A stretch of 64,000 nucleotides of DNA from positions 2,369,358-2,433,357 of the forward strand of contig NZ_CP015622.1 of NCBI RefSeq assembly GCF_001643015.1, read 5' to 3'. The notes beneath the pieces were generated by a model, which ran no database searches, was not told where the DNA came from, and saw only the letters and a program-made list of their open reading frames with translations. Numbering within the stretch: the stretch's first letter is position 1; each line of letters opens with the position of its first letter. Position numbers and translations under genes: made by a program. Shown piece after piece: positions 17,067-26,209 of the stretch. The DNA is from Corynebacterium crudilactis (GTDB lineage Bacteria > Actinomycetota > Actinomycetes > Mycobacteriales > Mycobacteriaceae).

Positions 17067-19364
17067 TTAAGTGCGGTCAGATTCTCCTAGTTCGAGCTGT
17101 TGCTGTTCAGTAACAACATTTTCTTCTTGCTCTGCCAGTGCAGGTTCTGCCACGGGTGGCTGCGGAGGAGTCAGGAAGGATGGGTTATCCAAGTTGAACG
17201 TCAGCGTGAGGAATGCGATGTGCGTTTCGTAGCGATCAATCACATCATCAATAATCTGCTGCTTGCTCAGACCCATGAGATCGTAGCCTTCAGTGCCTGT
17301 TTGGTTAAAGACTTCCAGCCTGTAATAACCGTCTTCTGTCTGCGCACGTCGACCGCCAAATGTTGGAATTGGCGTTGATACTGGTGCCACGAAGTATTGG
17401 AAACGACGCTGGTTTTCAATATTTACCAACAATGCATGCGTTGGAATATTAGACACTGGATCAAAATCACTGATCAGTTCAGTTTCATAACCAAGACGCA
17501 TGAATTCTTTGTGCACATCCTTCAGTGCAGGTTCTACGGTTACCCGCACAAACTTCTCCACCTGATCTTGGCTTGGATAAGAACGCATGCTTGCCAGACG
17601 TTGGCGCCATGTCTTTTCTGGTGCATTTCCGCCATCAGTGGCCACATGTTGATTATGTAGACGACGGCCTTCCATTTCGGCTCTTTCCATGCGCAATACT
17701 TTGAGGAAGGAAGCCATCACCAGATAGGCGATGATCGTGACAGGAAGCGCGAAAATAAGCGTTGCATATTCCATTGTTGTCACACCACCAGCTAGCAGCA
17801 TGGCGACGGTAAGGATCGCGGTGATAATAGCCCAGAAAATGCGCAACCACTTCGCACCATCTTGAGCTGGGTCTGGAATAGACGAGGAGAAATTGGCCAT
17901 GACCATCGCGCCAGAGTTTGCTGATGTCAGATAGAACAACAAGCCAGAGAGTGTAGCCAGACCAATCAGGAACGTGGCTCCTGGGAACATCTCCAGAAGT
18001 GTGTACCAACCTTGTTCTGGGGATTCCATCGCAAGCTCAGCAAAAGCATCATTGCCGTTGAGTACTTCAAACATTGCTGAGTTTCCGAACGTGGTGACAA
18101 TGAGGAAATCACACAGCACTGGAACGGTAATCGCAGCAATGACGAATTCTCGCAGGGTACGACCCCGAGAAATACGGGCCAGAAACATTCCGACGAACGG
18201 CCCCCATGCCAACCAGAATGCCCAGAAGAATAGCGTCCATCCTGCCATCCAGTCAGAGCCACCCTCTTCATAGACCATGGTCTGCAAAGAGCGTTCTGGG
18301 AGAGTGTTGATAAATCGGCCAATATTTTCCACCATGCCGTTGAGCAAGAAAGAAGTTTGTCCAGTAACGATGATGTACAAGATCATCGCGCCAGCACTCC
18401 ACAAGTTGAGCTCTGAAATCAGGCGAATGCCCTTATCCACACCAGATGTACATGCCGCGATGGTAATGACAACAGCGACAATGACCAGTGCGATTTGGAG
18501 GCCTAAACCGTCAGGCAACCCAAAGAGCTTGGAGAATCCTACAGAGAGCAGAACGACGCCGATACCCATGGATGTGGCAACACCCATGACAGTACCGACC
18601 AAGGTGATGATATCGATAGCATCACCAGCTTTACCTTTCACCCGCTTGCCTAAAAGTGGGTATAACGCCGCACGGATTGATAGTGGCATGCCCCAGCGAT
18701 AAGCAAAGTAGCCCATAGCCATGCCCAAGAGTGAATACATTGCCCAGCCACCAATGCCATAGTGGAACATTGTCCACACCACAGCGTCGCGCGCAGCTTC
18801 TGCTGATTCAGGTGCAGCATTTGGAGGCGTGACATATTGAGTAATCGGTCCAGTTACTGAGTAGAACAGCATATCGATACCCACACCAGCGGCAAACAGC
18901 ATGGAGACCCAGGTAAAAAGACTGTAGTGAGGCCGTGAATGATCAGGACCCAACCGGATACGACCCGTGCGAGACAACGCCACCCACAGCACAAAGGCAA
19001 TGACAACAAATACTGTCAGAACGTAGTACCAGCCAAGATTCTCACCGATGAATCCGACGATAGTCTCCATCGTTCCAAATGCATGATCAGGTGCCATCAT
19101 GGCCCAAACAGAGAAGGCAAGAATGACTGCAGCGCTAATGCCTAGGACCCACCAGTTAACTTTGGCTTCTCCGAAGACTTGAGCGCCTTGAGATAATTCT
19201 TCGCGTGACACAGGAGGGCGGTTTTGCCGCTTTTCCTCCTCTTTTGGTGAGCGCTGGCGGCCACCAAGTTCATCACGTTTAACAGTTTCTCGGAGTGCTT
19301 GAGTGTTCATATCCGGTTTTGGCTTTTCTTCAAAACCAGGATTACTCTGCGAATTATCGCTCAC
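17067..19364 (-). CDS. betT: BCCT-family choline transporter (BetT type)
   Basis: The 765-residue membrane protein has a hydrophilic N-terminus (about 65 residues) and 12 predicted membrane segments. It matches E. coli BetT closely: WVSMLFAAGVGIDMLFYSV, YGIGGWAMYSLLGMA, TSGVDKGIRLISELN and WGPFVGMFLARISRGRT are near-identical blocks. A long C-terminal cytoplasmic domain (about 590-735) like that of BetT is followed by an extra Pro/Glu/Gln-rich tail. It should import choline with protons or cations. GTG start with AAGGAG six bases upstream. Choline oxidation genes (betA/betB) are not in the window. A related carnitine or betaine substrate cannot be excluded. Confidence 0.9.
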   Translation of the reverse strand: MSDNSQSNPGFEEKPKPDMNTQALRETVKRDELGGRQRSPKEEEKRQNRPPVSREELSQGAQVFGEAKVNWWVLGISAAVILAFSVWAMMAPDHAFGTMETIVGFIGENLGWYYVLTVFVVIAFVLWVALSRTGRIRLGPDHSRPHYSLFTWVSMLFAAGVGIDMLFYSVTGPITQYVTPPNAAPESAEAARDAVVWTMFHYGIGGWAMYSLLGMAMGYFAYRWGMPLSIRAALYPLLGKRVKGKAGDAIDIITLVGTVMGVATSMGIGVVLLSVGFSKLFGLPDGLGLQIALVIVAVVITIAACTSGVDKGIRLISELNLWSAGAMILYIIVTGQTSFLLNGMVENIGRFINTLPERSLQTMVYEEGGSDWMAGWTLFFWAFWLAWGPFVGMFLARISRGRTLREFVIAAITVPVLCDFLIVTTFGNSAMFEVLNGNDAFAELAMESPEQGWYTLLEMFPGATFLIGLATLSGLLFYLTSANSGAMVMANFSSSIPDPAQDGAKWLRIFWAIITAILTVAMLLAGGVTTMEYATLIFALPVTIIAYLVMASFLKVLRMERAEMEGRRLHNQHVATDGGNAPEKTWRQRLASMRSYPSQDQVEKFVRVTVEPALKDVHKEFMRLGYETELISDFDPVSNIPTHALLVNIENQRRFQYFVAPVSTPIPTFGGRRAQTEDGYYRLEVFNQTGTEGYDLMGLSKQQIIDDVIDRYETHIAFLTLTFNLDNPSFLTPPQPPVAEPALAEQEENVVTEQQQLELGESDRT

Positions 19365-19828
19365 TCGTTACTCCTTCCCTATTCTCATTCCATGTTCAAT
19401 TTCGGCCGCTGTATTTAAAACAATTTAAGCTTTAAGCACAATCGCTCAAGCGTGAGAGACGAATATGTCATCGATCTCAATAGTTTTTCGCGGCGTTGTC
19501 TTAAATAAAACCGAGCCGAATATTTTACCGGCCATTGCGACTTAAAAGCGGAGACAGAACGGGGCGTAAAATGCCAGCACATTTTCTGTACAAGTCTCAC
19601 GACTTGGCGCAAAGATCATTCATGCTGATCTACACAATCTTTTAAGACAACTAAGTACTACGTTATAGCTTTATCAGCTCAGCGCAAATATTAACCATGG
19701 AAATACCATATTAAACCACATAAATTTCCAATAATTATCATACGTGAAGCACCTAAAATACAGCAGCTTCAGCAGGTCTACAACAATTCGGGCACAATGA
19801 TGGAATAACCACTGAGTTTAGGACGAGC
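19365..19828. other. Gene-free stretch upstream of betT
   Basis: These 464 bp are AT-rich and show no supported frame on either strand. They presumably hold the promoters of betT and of the small gene at 19829. I see no clear repeat or operator. Confidence 0.45.
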
Positions 19829-20179
19829 ATGCAATTACTCAATCTCCCACTGTGGGAAATAACAAATCTCAACACCCTGGAACAGCATCAGAGCTACATT
19901 CGGTTGCGTCTCCATGAAGAAATTGTGGTTGCTGAATGCACGATCTACGAGCTGCTGTGGTTCTTTGGTATTAAAGATGCAGCTACTCTCCAGGAGCAGT
20001 TTGTCATTTGGCATGACATGGGCGCTCTTGTCTGGAATGCGCAAGAGCATATTCACCAAGAGACCATACCCTTTGCGGACTATTTCGAATCATCCAGAAT
20101 CCAAACGGAGCGCACCTCACACCCCACCCCTTATACAGAAAGTGGAGCGTTCTTTTTTGGCGCTAAGAAGGAAATCTAA
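19829..20179 (+). CDS. Hypothetical protein, 116 residues
   Basis: I do not recognise a family. The protein is soluble, acidic and rich in Gln, His and Glu; the middle (VVAECTIYELLWFFGIKDAATLQEQFVIWHDMG would be its core, about residues 31-63) looks helical, reminiscent of a small DNA-associated or plant-like adaptor fold without a motif. An AGGA lies six bases before the ATG. Its end overlaps the convergent lipoprotein gene by four bases, which argues that both frames are real. Function unknown. Confidence 0.55.
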   Translation: MQLLNLPLWEITNLNTLEQHQSYIRLRLHEEIVVAECTIYELLWFFGIKDAATLQEQFVIWHDMGALVWNAQEHIHQETIPFADYFESSRIQTERTSHPTPYTESGAFFFGAKKEI

Positions 20180-20820
20180 ACAGCAGTCCCCTGTTCCAAT
20201 TTGGTGCGCTGCGCTTCAAAAACAGTGGCGGTTTCTTCTTCAGATGCACCCAATCCGGCAACGATAAGGTGATGGTTGCCGATGTGTTGGATCATCATTA
20301 TTGAAGAACCCCGGTTGTCTGGGCTGACATCAATGGACAGTGTGAAACCAACAGCGCCTTCTGGGACAGCGTCACTGGTTTCAAATTGATATGTGGTGTT
20401 ATCAGCATCTTTAACTGGTTCAGTGCAGGCCTTTGCTATATCTTCATAAAGTTTCATCGGAGAAATATCGGAGTCTTCGGGAGTGGAATACATGGCAATG
20501 CCTACTTGCTTCTCACCGGAAGAAATCACCCGTGAGGCACTGGCGATTGTGGGGATTTCGGTACCTTCCACAGCCTGTAGAGCTTCGCCGCATTTGCCCT
20601 CAATATCTTGTGCACCATTGACTACGGTGAGGTTAATGGGCTCGCTGTCTAAGGATGTATCGTTTCTTTCCGAAGCATCAACAAGTCCAGATTCTGACGC
20701 GTTCACCAGCAGTTTATATAGTGGTTGCGCCTCAAGTGGAGCTGCGGCAGGTTCAGAACTGCATGCAGCCAAACCCAAAGCTCCCACCAGTGTGGATAGA
20801 ACCAATAGTTTCTTTTTCAT
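20176..20820 (-). CDS. Secreted lipoprotein of unknown function
   Basis: From ATG at 20820 the product has about 214 residues: a basic start MKKKLLVLSTLVGALGL, then the lipobox AAC with the lipidated Cys near residue 20. The upstream ATG-like start at 20877 would spoil the signal peptide. The mature part has no family I recognise; it contains the paired Cys of GKCGEAL and AKACTEP, which could form a disulfide. It begins 38 bp downstream of the glutaminase gene and is probably co-transcribed with it. Confidence 0.75.
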   Translation of the reverse strand: MKKKLLVLSTLVGALGLAACSSEPAAAPLEAQPLYKLLVNASESGLVDASERNDTSLDSEPINLTVVNGAQDIEGKCGEALQAVEGTEIPTIASASRVISSGEKQVGIAMYSTPEDSDISPMKLYEDIAKACTEPVKDADNTTYQFETSDAVPEGAVGFTLSIDVSPDNRGSSIMMIQHIGNHHLIVAGLGASEEETATVFEAQRTKLEQGTAV

Positions 20821-20858
20821 GATATTTTTGGTGCCCCCTTTGAAAAATACAATCTGTA

Positions 20859-22100
20859 TTAGGTGATTTGGCTGCACACTGTGCCATCGGAGAAGCGCAC
20901 ATCGGGCAGGACATCGTCGGGGTCAAGAATAGCAACTTCGAATCCGGCATCCCGGATTCTCTTCAGACCTTCTTTGATCATGCGGATCGCTACTGAATGG
21001 AATGTAAGTACTCGGCTTAAATCGAGGACCACCAGATTGCCCTGAAATTTGTGCTCCACAATAGCGTGCAGGAAGCTTTCGCTGGCAGAGAAGTTCATCG
21101 CTCCCTGCATCCGGATAAAGGTGGTGTCGCCTTCTCTGGTTATTGATCGCACAGCGTGACCGGATACTGGTTCGGTAGACATGAGGTGCAAGCCCATGTC
21201 ATCGGAGAGTTGTTTAAATATTTCCACACCTCTCACGCTGTTTCCTTTGGCGTTAAGGCGTGGTGAAAATGTTGCGATACCCAATTGTCCAGGAAGAATG
21301 CCAATCAAACCTCCTGCAACACCTGATTTTGCGGGGATGCCCACGGTGGAGAGCCATTGGCCAGCTTCGTCGTACATGCCAGCAGAGGCCATCACAGAAA
21401 GAGTGAGCCGACAGACGCGGGCGTCGAGAAGCTTCTTGCCGGTGATGGGATGCGTGCCGCCGGCCGCCAGCGTTGCTGTCATGACTGCGAGGTCGCGCGC
21501 TGTGACTTTGATGGCGCATTGCAGGGTGTAGCTCAGCACCGCGTCATGGGCTTCGTCTTCGATCACGCCGTAATTGCGCAGCATGTGGGCAATTGACATG
21601 TTTCGGTCTGCCGCTCCCAGCTCAGACTCGGCCAAAACGCGGTCGATGGTGAGTTCGCGTCCGGCCAGCTCAGAAAAGTACTTTCGAAGCTTTTCCACAC
21701 GATCTTCTACCGTGGAATCTGCACCGTTGATCAATTGATTAATAGCAATCGCACCAGCGTTGATCATGGGATTCATCGGCCGGTTTTCGCCATCGAGGGA
21801 GAGCTCGTTGAATGCTTCGCCAGATGGTTCCACAGCAACGGCAGCGAATACTTCCGTTGGGCCACATTCTTGCAGTGCTAAAGCATAGGCAAAGGGCTTA
21901 GAAATACTTTGCATGGTGAATTCGATTTCATCATCACCGGAGCTATAAATATGCCCATCAACAGTGCACAACGCTACTGCCAGTGGATGTGGGTTTGCAG
22001 ATTTCAACTCTGGAATATAATCAGCCACCTCACCGGAGGTGTGTGCGCGGACATTATCCAAAATCTCACTCAGGTATTCAGGGATGGGCATCGTCAGCAT
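20859..22100 (-). CDS. glsK: Glutaminase with C-terminal STAS domain
   Basis: The product of about 413 residues from ATG 22100 (or 410 from ATG 22091) hydrolyses glutamine to glutamate and ammonia. It has the beta-lactamase-like serine fold of GlsA. The catalytic motif is MQSISKPF (Ser-x-x-Lys), followed by NPMINAGAI and the SGVAGGLIG loop. After about residue 310 a STAS domain follows (NLVVLDLSRVLTFHSVAIRMI), as in sulfate transporters and anti-sigma antagonists; such glutaminase-STAS proteins occur in actinobacteria. The frame extends to 22346 but that part overlaps the divergent LacI gene and has no homology. Confidence 0.9.
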   Translation of the reverse strand: MLTMPIPEYLSEILDNVRAHTSGEVADYIPELKSANPHPLAVALCTVDGHIYSSGDDEIEFTMQSISKPFAYALALQECGPTEVFAAVAVEPSGEAFNELSLDGENRPMNPMINAGAIAINQLINGADSTVEDRVEKLRKYFSELAGRELTIDRVLAESELGAADRNMSIAHMLRNYGVIEDEAHDAVLSYTLQCAIKVTARDLAVMTATLAAGGTHPITGKKLLDARVCRLTLSVMASAGMYDEAGQWLSTVGIPAKSGVAGGLIGILPGQLGIATFSPRLNAKGNSVRGVEIFKQLSDDMGLHLMSTEPVSGHAVRSITREGDTTFIRMQGAMNFSASESFLHAIVEHKFQGNLVVLDLSRVLTFHSVAIRMIKEGLKRIRDAGFEVAILDPDDVLPDVRFSDGTVCSQIT

Positions 22101-22145
22101 GTAATCCAGCCTACGGATTTTTGCCAGACCTATATACTCAAATCC

Positions 22146-23276
22146 ATGAAAAACACCGGGGAGTTCAGCGATGCAAAGGCAACTATTTATGATGTTGCTA
22201 AAGTTGCTGGCGTCTCCCCTTCCACTGTATCCAGGGCCTTTTCTCAGCCTGGGCGGGTGAGTTTTTCCACCGCGGAGAAAATCCGCAAGGCAGCCCTTCA
22301 AGTTGGTTATGGCCGGCAGGTGGAAACTCCCGCTTTCCAGCGTCAAAACACGGGCATCATCGCACTAGTTGCAGCGGATGCTTCGAATCCCTTCTTCTTG
22401 GAAATTTTCCGAGGCGCGCAGCATGCTGCCAGCACCCAGGGCTATACAGTGGTGCTTGTCGACGCCCGGGAGTCTGCAACAAAGTCCAGGGAGGTGCTGG
22501 AAAAGGTCATTCCTCACGCCGATGGCTTATTGCTGGCCTCTTCGAGAATGGATTCTGGTGAGATTCAAAAAGTAGCGCGGGAAATTCCTACTGTATTAAT
22601 GAGCCGCGAGGTCCAGGGCATTCCCAGTGTCATGGTGGATAATTACGACGGTGCGGCGAAAGCTGTTGTGCATTTGGTTGACCAAGGGTGTCGTTCCATT
22701 ACATATATTGCGGGCCCGGATAAGTCTTGGGCTGATTCCACGCGCTGGCGTGGGCTCGTTGATGCAGCAGCGGCGCTGGCGCTGGCCGCGGAAAGCGGTG
22801 GGGAGGCGTCGAAAAGCGCTATTTCCATTTCTCGAAGCGTGACGATACAGCCAAACCGCATGCGACATTTGATTAAGCCGAAGGTAAAAACCATTTCGGT
22901 AGAAAGCCCAGATTTTGTTGGTGGGCGGCGTGCTTTTGAGGAATGGATGAAGGATCAAAGCGATGCCGTGATCAGTTTTAATGACATGGTGGCGCTTGGT
23001 TTTATGCAACAAGCGAGGATTGCGGGCGTGAAAATTCCGGAAGATGTGGCGGTTGTGGGCTTTGATAATACGGAAATTTCCGTGCTGAGCACTCCTTCGC
23101 TGACAACTGTCGCCGGGCCGTTGCGTGCAGTTGGCCGTGTGGCAACCGCGAATCTCATCGCACTGCTCAAAGGTATGAAAGCACCATTGATGTCTAAACC
23201 TCGTGAGTTGCCTACGCGTCTCATCGTGCGGGAATCTTCCATCAAAACCTCGCCGAATATGAAACATACATCATAA
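22146..23276 (+). CDS. LacI-family regulator of the adjacent sugar-acid genes
   Basis: The 376-residue product has an N-terminal LacI helix-turn-helix (ATIYDVAKVAGVSPSTVSRAF, about 12-32) and a periplasmic-binding-like effector domain (IIALVAADASNPFF, then VGFDNTEIS). The ATG at 22146 fits the family start; the frame upstream lies inside the divergent glutaminase gene. A TATACT only eight bases before the ATG suggests a leaderless mRNA. Between RWRGLVDAA (about 199) and the next conserved block there are about 30 extra residues rich in Ala, Ser and Lys. It probably represses uxaC, uxuB and the transporter, and senses a hexuronate-derived acid. Confidence 0.85.
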   Translation: MKNTGEFSDAKATIYDVAKVAGVSPSTVSRAFSQPGRVSFSTAEKIRKAALQVGYGRQVETPAFQRQNTGIIALVAADASNPFFLEIFRGAQHAASTQGYTVVLVDARESATKSREVLEKVIPHADGLLLASSRMDSGEIQKVAREIPTVLMSREVQGIPSVMVDNYDGAAKAVVHLVDQGCRSITYIAGPDKSWADSTRWRGLVDAAAALALAAESGGEASKSAISISRSVTIQPNRMRHLIKPKVKTISVESPDFVGGRRAFEEWMKDQSDAVISFNDMVALGFMQQARIAGVKIPEDVAVVGFDNTEISVLSTPSLTTVAGPLRAVGRVATANLIALLKGMKAPLMSKPRELPTRLIVRESSIKTSPNMKHTS

Positions 23277-23326
23277 CTGCTAATGGTTGTGACCTACGCG
23301 GCTGCAACAATTGGCAACAAGTAGAA

Positions 23327-23348
23327 ATCACCTCATGTGGCGGGTGAT
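23327..23348. promoter_or_regulatory. Inverted repeat ATCACC-N10-GGTGAT before uxaC
   Basis: The symmetrical half sites at 23327-23332 and 23343-23348 lie 9 bp before the uxaC start codon. It could be an operator for the LacI-type regulator or a hairpin hiding the ribosome site. Unproven. Confidence 0.3.
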
Positions 23349-23357
23349 CATGAAGCT

Positions 23358-24776
23358 ATGACTACTTCACATGCATCACACCCCGATCGGTTGCTGCCAG
23401 CCGATCCCGGCACTCGTGACATTGCACGTCGCCTTTTAGCACACGTTGAAGATTTACCAATCATCTCCCCGCATGGACACCTCGAAGCATCCATGTTCGT
23501 GAAAGATGAAGCCTTTTCCGATCCCACCAGCCTGCTGATCAGCCCAGATCACTACCTCACTCGCATGATGCACTCTGCCGGTGTTGATTTAGCTGATCTG
23601 CGCGTTGGCGGAACTGAAGGCAAAAGCCCACGCGAAGCATGGCGCATTTTCCTCTCCCATTGGGATCTTTATGCAGGCACCGCCACCGGCTATTGGGTAG
23701 AACAAGAATTTGAGCATGTCTTTGGCATCAACCCAGATCGCCTCAGCGTAGGCACCCCGGAAAACGCAGACGCCATCTTTGATGAACTCTCCGACACTCT
23801 TGCCAAGCCAGATTTCCGCCCACGCGCATTGGCTGAGCAGTTCAACTTGGAAGTCCTGGCTACCACCGATGACCCACTAGATGATCTCGCTGATCACAAG
23901 GCACTAGCAGAAGATCCAACTTTCTCCCCTCGCGTGCTGCCTACTTTCCGCCCAGATGCGTACACCAAAATGTACAACGCAGGTTGGGCAGAAAAAACCA
24001 CCAAGCTGATCGATACCGCAGGTGATGGCAAGCAGGGCTGGGAGGGTTACCTCCAGGCAATGCGCAACCGCCGCCAGTACTTCATCGAGCACGGTGCTAC
24101 CTCTGCAGACCACGGCCTGCACGACACTGACACCACTCCGCTGAGCCACGAAGATGCGCAGAAGATCCTGGACAAGGGCTATGCTGGCACCGCAACGTTG
24201 GCTGAAATGCGCGCCTTTGAGGCAAACACCACCTACCGTTTCGCAGAAATGTGCCAGGACGATGGTTTGGTCATGACCATTCATCCAGGTGTCTACCGCA
24301 ACCACTCCGCATCCGCGCAAAAGAAATTCGGTGCTGATATCGGAGCAGATATTCCATTCCAGATGGAATTCACCAATGGTCTACGCCCACTGCTCAGTGA
24401 TTTCGGTGAGAACAAAGACTTCCACTTTGTCATGTTCACCATCGATGAGTCCGTATATTCACGCGAAGTAGCTCCACTTGCTGGCTATTACCCAGCAGCA
24501 TATGTCGGTGCTCCATGGTGGTTCATCGACGAGATCGATGCCATGAACCGCTTCCGTTCAGCCACCACCGGCACCACCGGTTTCTCCCGCTACTCCGGCT
24601 TCATCGATGACACCCGCGCATACTGCTCGATTCCTGCGCGCCACAACACCTCTCGTCGCGTCGAAGCCAATTACTTGGCACGTCTGGTTGCAGAGCACCG
24701 TATTTCAGAAAACCGCGCTGCAGAAATCATCGTGGACCTAATTGATGCTTCCCCAAGAAGGGTTTTCAAACTATGA
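23358..24776 (+). CDS. uxaC: Glucuronate isomerase
   Basis: The 472-residue product converts D-glucuronate to D-fructuronate (or galacturonate to tagaturonate). It has the amidohydrolase-like fold start DLPIISPHGHLEASMF with the HxH metal pair, the PDHYLTRMM block, and the late GAPWWFIDEIDAMNRFR and DTRAYCSIPARH motifs typical of UxaC. The ATG at 23358 is preferred over GTG at 23337. Its stop overlaps the next gene in ATGA, so translation is coupled. Confidence 0.92.
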   Translation: MTTSHASHPDRLLPADPGTRDIARRLLAHVEDLPIISPHGHLEASMFVKDEAFSDPTSLLISPDHYLTRMMHSAGVDLADLRVGGTEGKSPREAWRIFLSHWDLYAGTATGYWVEQEFEHVFGINPDRLSVGTPENADAIFDELSDTLAKPDFRPRALAEQFNLEVLATTDDPLDDLADHKALAEDPTFSPRVLPTFRPDAYTKMYNAGWAEKTTKLIDTAGDGKQGWEGYLQAMRNRRQYFIEHGATSADHGLHDTDTTPLSHEDAQKILDKGYAGTATLAEMRAFEANTTYRFAEMCQDDGLVMTIHPGVYRNHSASAQKKFGADIGADIPFQMEFTNGLRPLLSDFGENKDFHFVMFTIDESVYSREVAPLAGYYPAAYVGAPWWFIDEIDAMNRFRSATTGTTGFSRYSGFIDDTRAYCSIPARHNTSRRVEANYLARLVAEHRISENRAAEIIVDLIDASPRRVFKL

Positions 24777-26137
24777 GCACACCACTAAATCGTAAAAATG
24801 CCGCTCTCCCAGATTCTGCTCCTGTTCGTCTTGTTCACCTAGGTCTTGGTGCTTTCCACCGTGCCCACCAGGTCTGGTACACACAAAAAGCTGATGCAAA
24901 CTGGGGTTATGCTTCTTTCACTGGCCGCAGCGCCAAGATGTCTGATGCACTGACTCCGCAGGATGGCCTGTACACCCTAGTTACCCGTTCCGGTGACGGC
25001 GATTCCCCTGAGCTAATTTCCTCCCTCGTGGAGGCACAGCCTGCAGCAAATGTCGCGCGCCTTGTTGAGTTGATGGCAGACCCTCAGGTTGCTGTGGTCA
25101 CCTTAACCATCACTGAAGCTGGCTACCATTTGGCAGCCGATGGTTCCTTAGATGAAAGCAACGCAGATGTCGCTTCTGACTTGGCTGCATTGGCATCTGA
25201 TTCTCTTGAAGGTTCTCTTGAGCTGAAGACTGCTGCTGGAAAATTGGTCAAGGGTTTGGCTGCCCGCAAGGCCGCTGAAGCTGACGGAATTGCCATCATG
25301 AGCTGCGATAACATTGCAGAAAATGGACCTTTAACTGCCGGAGCTGTGCTCGGGCTGGCAGAGAAGGTTGATGCAGATCTGGCTGCGTGGATCAAGGAAA
25401 CCGTTACGTTCCCATCCACCTCCATTGACCGCATCACCCCAGCTACTGAAGATTCTTTGATCGCTGATGTAGAGGCACAAACCGGTTTCCAGGACAACGC
25501 TCCTGTTGTCACCGAACCATTTGCGTCCTGGATAATCGAAGGTGAATTCCCAGCTGGACGCCCTAATTGGGAAAACGCTGGCGTGGAGTTCGTCTCTGAT
25601 ATTGAGCAATTTGAGCGCCGTAAACTGTGGCTGCTCAATGGTTCACACTCCCTGATGGCTTACCTTGGTCAACTGCGCGGACACGCTACCGTTGCCGATG
25701 CCATCAATGACTCCAATGTGCGTTCCCACGTGGAAGCGCTGTGGGATGAGGCAGCAAACCACCTCACCGCCGAAGGCCTCAATGTTCCGGGCTACCGCCG
25801 CAGCCTGATCGAGCGTTTTGAAAACCCTCGCATCGTGCACAACTTGGCGCAGATCGCCATCGACGGTGCCACCAAGCAGCGCATGCGCGCAGTACCAATC
25901 CTCAAAGCCGAGCTTGCCGCAGGCCGCCCAGGAAACGGTGCAGCGCTGTCCATCGCAGCCTGGATCGCCTATGTCCTAGGCACCGAGGAAGTCCGCGACA
26001 CCCGCGCGTCCGAAATCGAGGAAGCAAAATTGCTGGACGACGCCCCCCTCGCGCTTTTAGGCGTCCTCGATTCCGAACTCGCGTCAAATGAAGTTATAAG
26101 CACCCACATCAAGAAGCTTGTTACTGAGCTCTCTTAA
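24773..26137 (+). CDS. uxuB: Mannitol-dehydrogenase-family oxidoreductase, probable fructuronate reductase
   Basis: The 454-residue product has an N-terminal NAD-binding domain (VHLGLGAFHRAHQ near 20-32) and a C-terminal helical domain with the catalytic KLWLLNGSHS lysine. The family includes D-mannonate oxidoreductase (UxuB), tagaturonate reductase and polyol dehydrogenases. Coupling to uxaC by a 4-bp overlap makes fructuronate to mannonate the best guess. No mannonate dehydratase (uxuA) or KDG kinase/aldolase gene lies in the window, so the end product is not proven. Confidence 0.82.
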   Translation: MSTPLNRKNAALPDSAPVRLVHLGLGAFHRAHQVWYTQKADANWGYASFTGRSAKMSDALTPQDGLYTLVTRSGDGDSPELISSLVEAQPAANVARLVELMADPQVAVVTLTITEAGYHLAADGSLDESNADVASDLAALASDSLEGSLELKTAAGKLVKGLAARKAAEADGIAIMSCDNIAENGPLTAGAVLGLAEKVDADLAAWIKETVTFPSTSIDRITPATEDSLIADVEAQTGFQDNAPVVTEPFASWIIEGEFPAGRPNWENAGVEFVSDIEQFERRKLWLLNGSHSLMAYLGQLRGHATVADAINDSNVRSHVEALWDEAANHLTAEGLNVPGYRRSLIERFENPRIVHNLAQIAIDGATKQRMRAVPILKAELAAGRPGNGAALSIAAWIAYVLGTEEVRDTRASEIEEAKLLDDAPLALLGVLDSELASNEVISTHIKKLVTELS

Positions 26138-26209
26138 TTGTTACCCCTCTAAGTGCCACCTGCCGATTCTCCGGGACTTGGTACGACCTCTTAAAACTTG
26201 GAGATTCCC

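Noticed and set aside
21909..22145. Upstream extension of the LacI regulator
   Set aside because: It lies inside the divergent glutaminase gene and has no homology; the LacI fold begins at ATG 22146.
22101..22346. N-terminal extension of the glutaminase
   Set aside because: It overlaps the start of the LacI gene and looks unlike any glutaminase.
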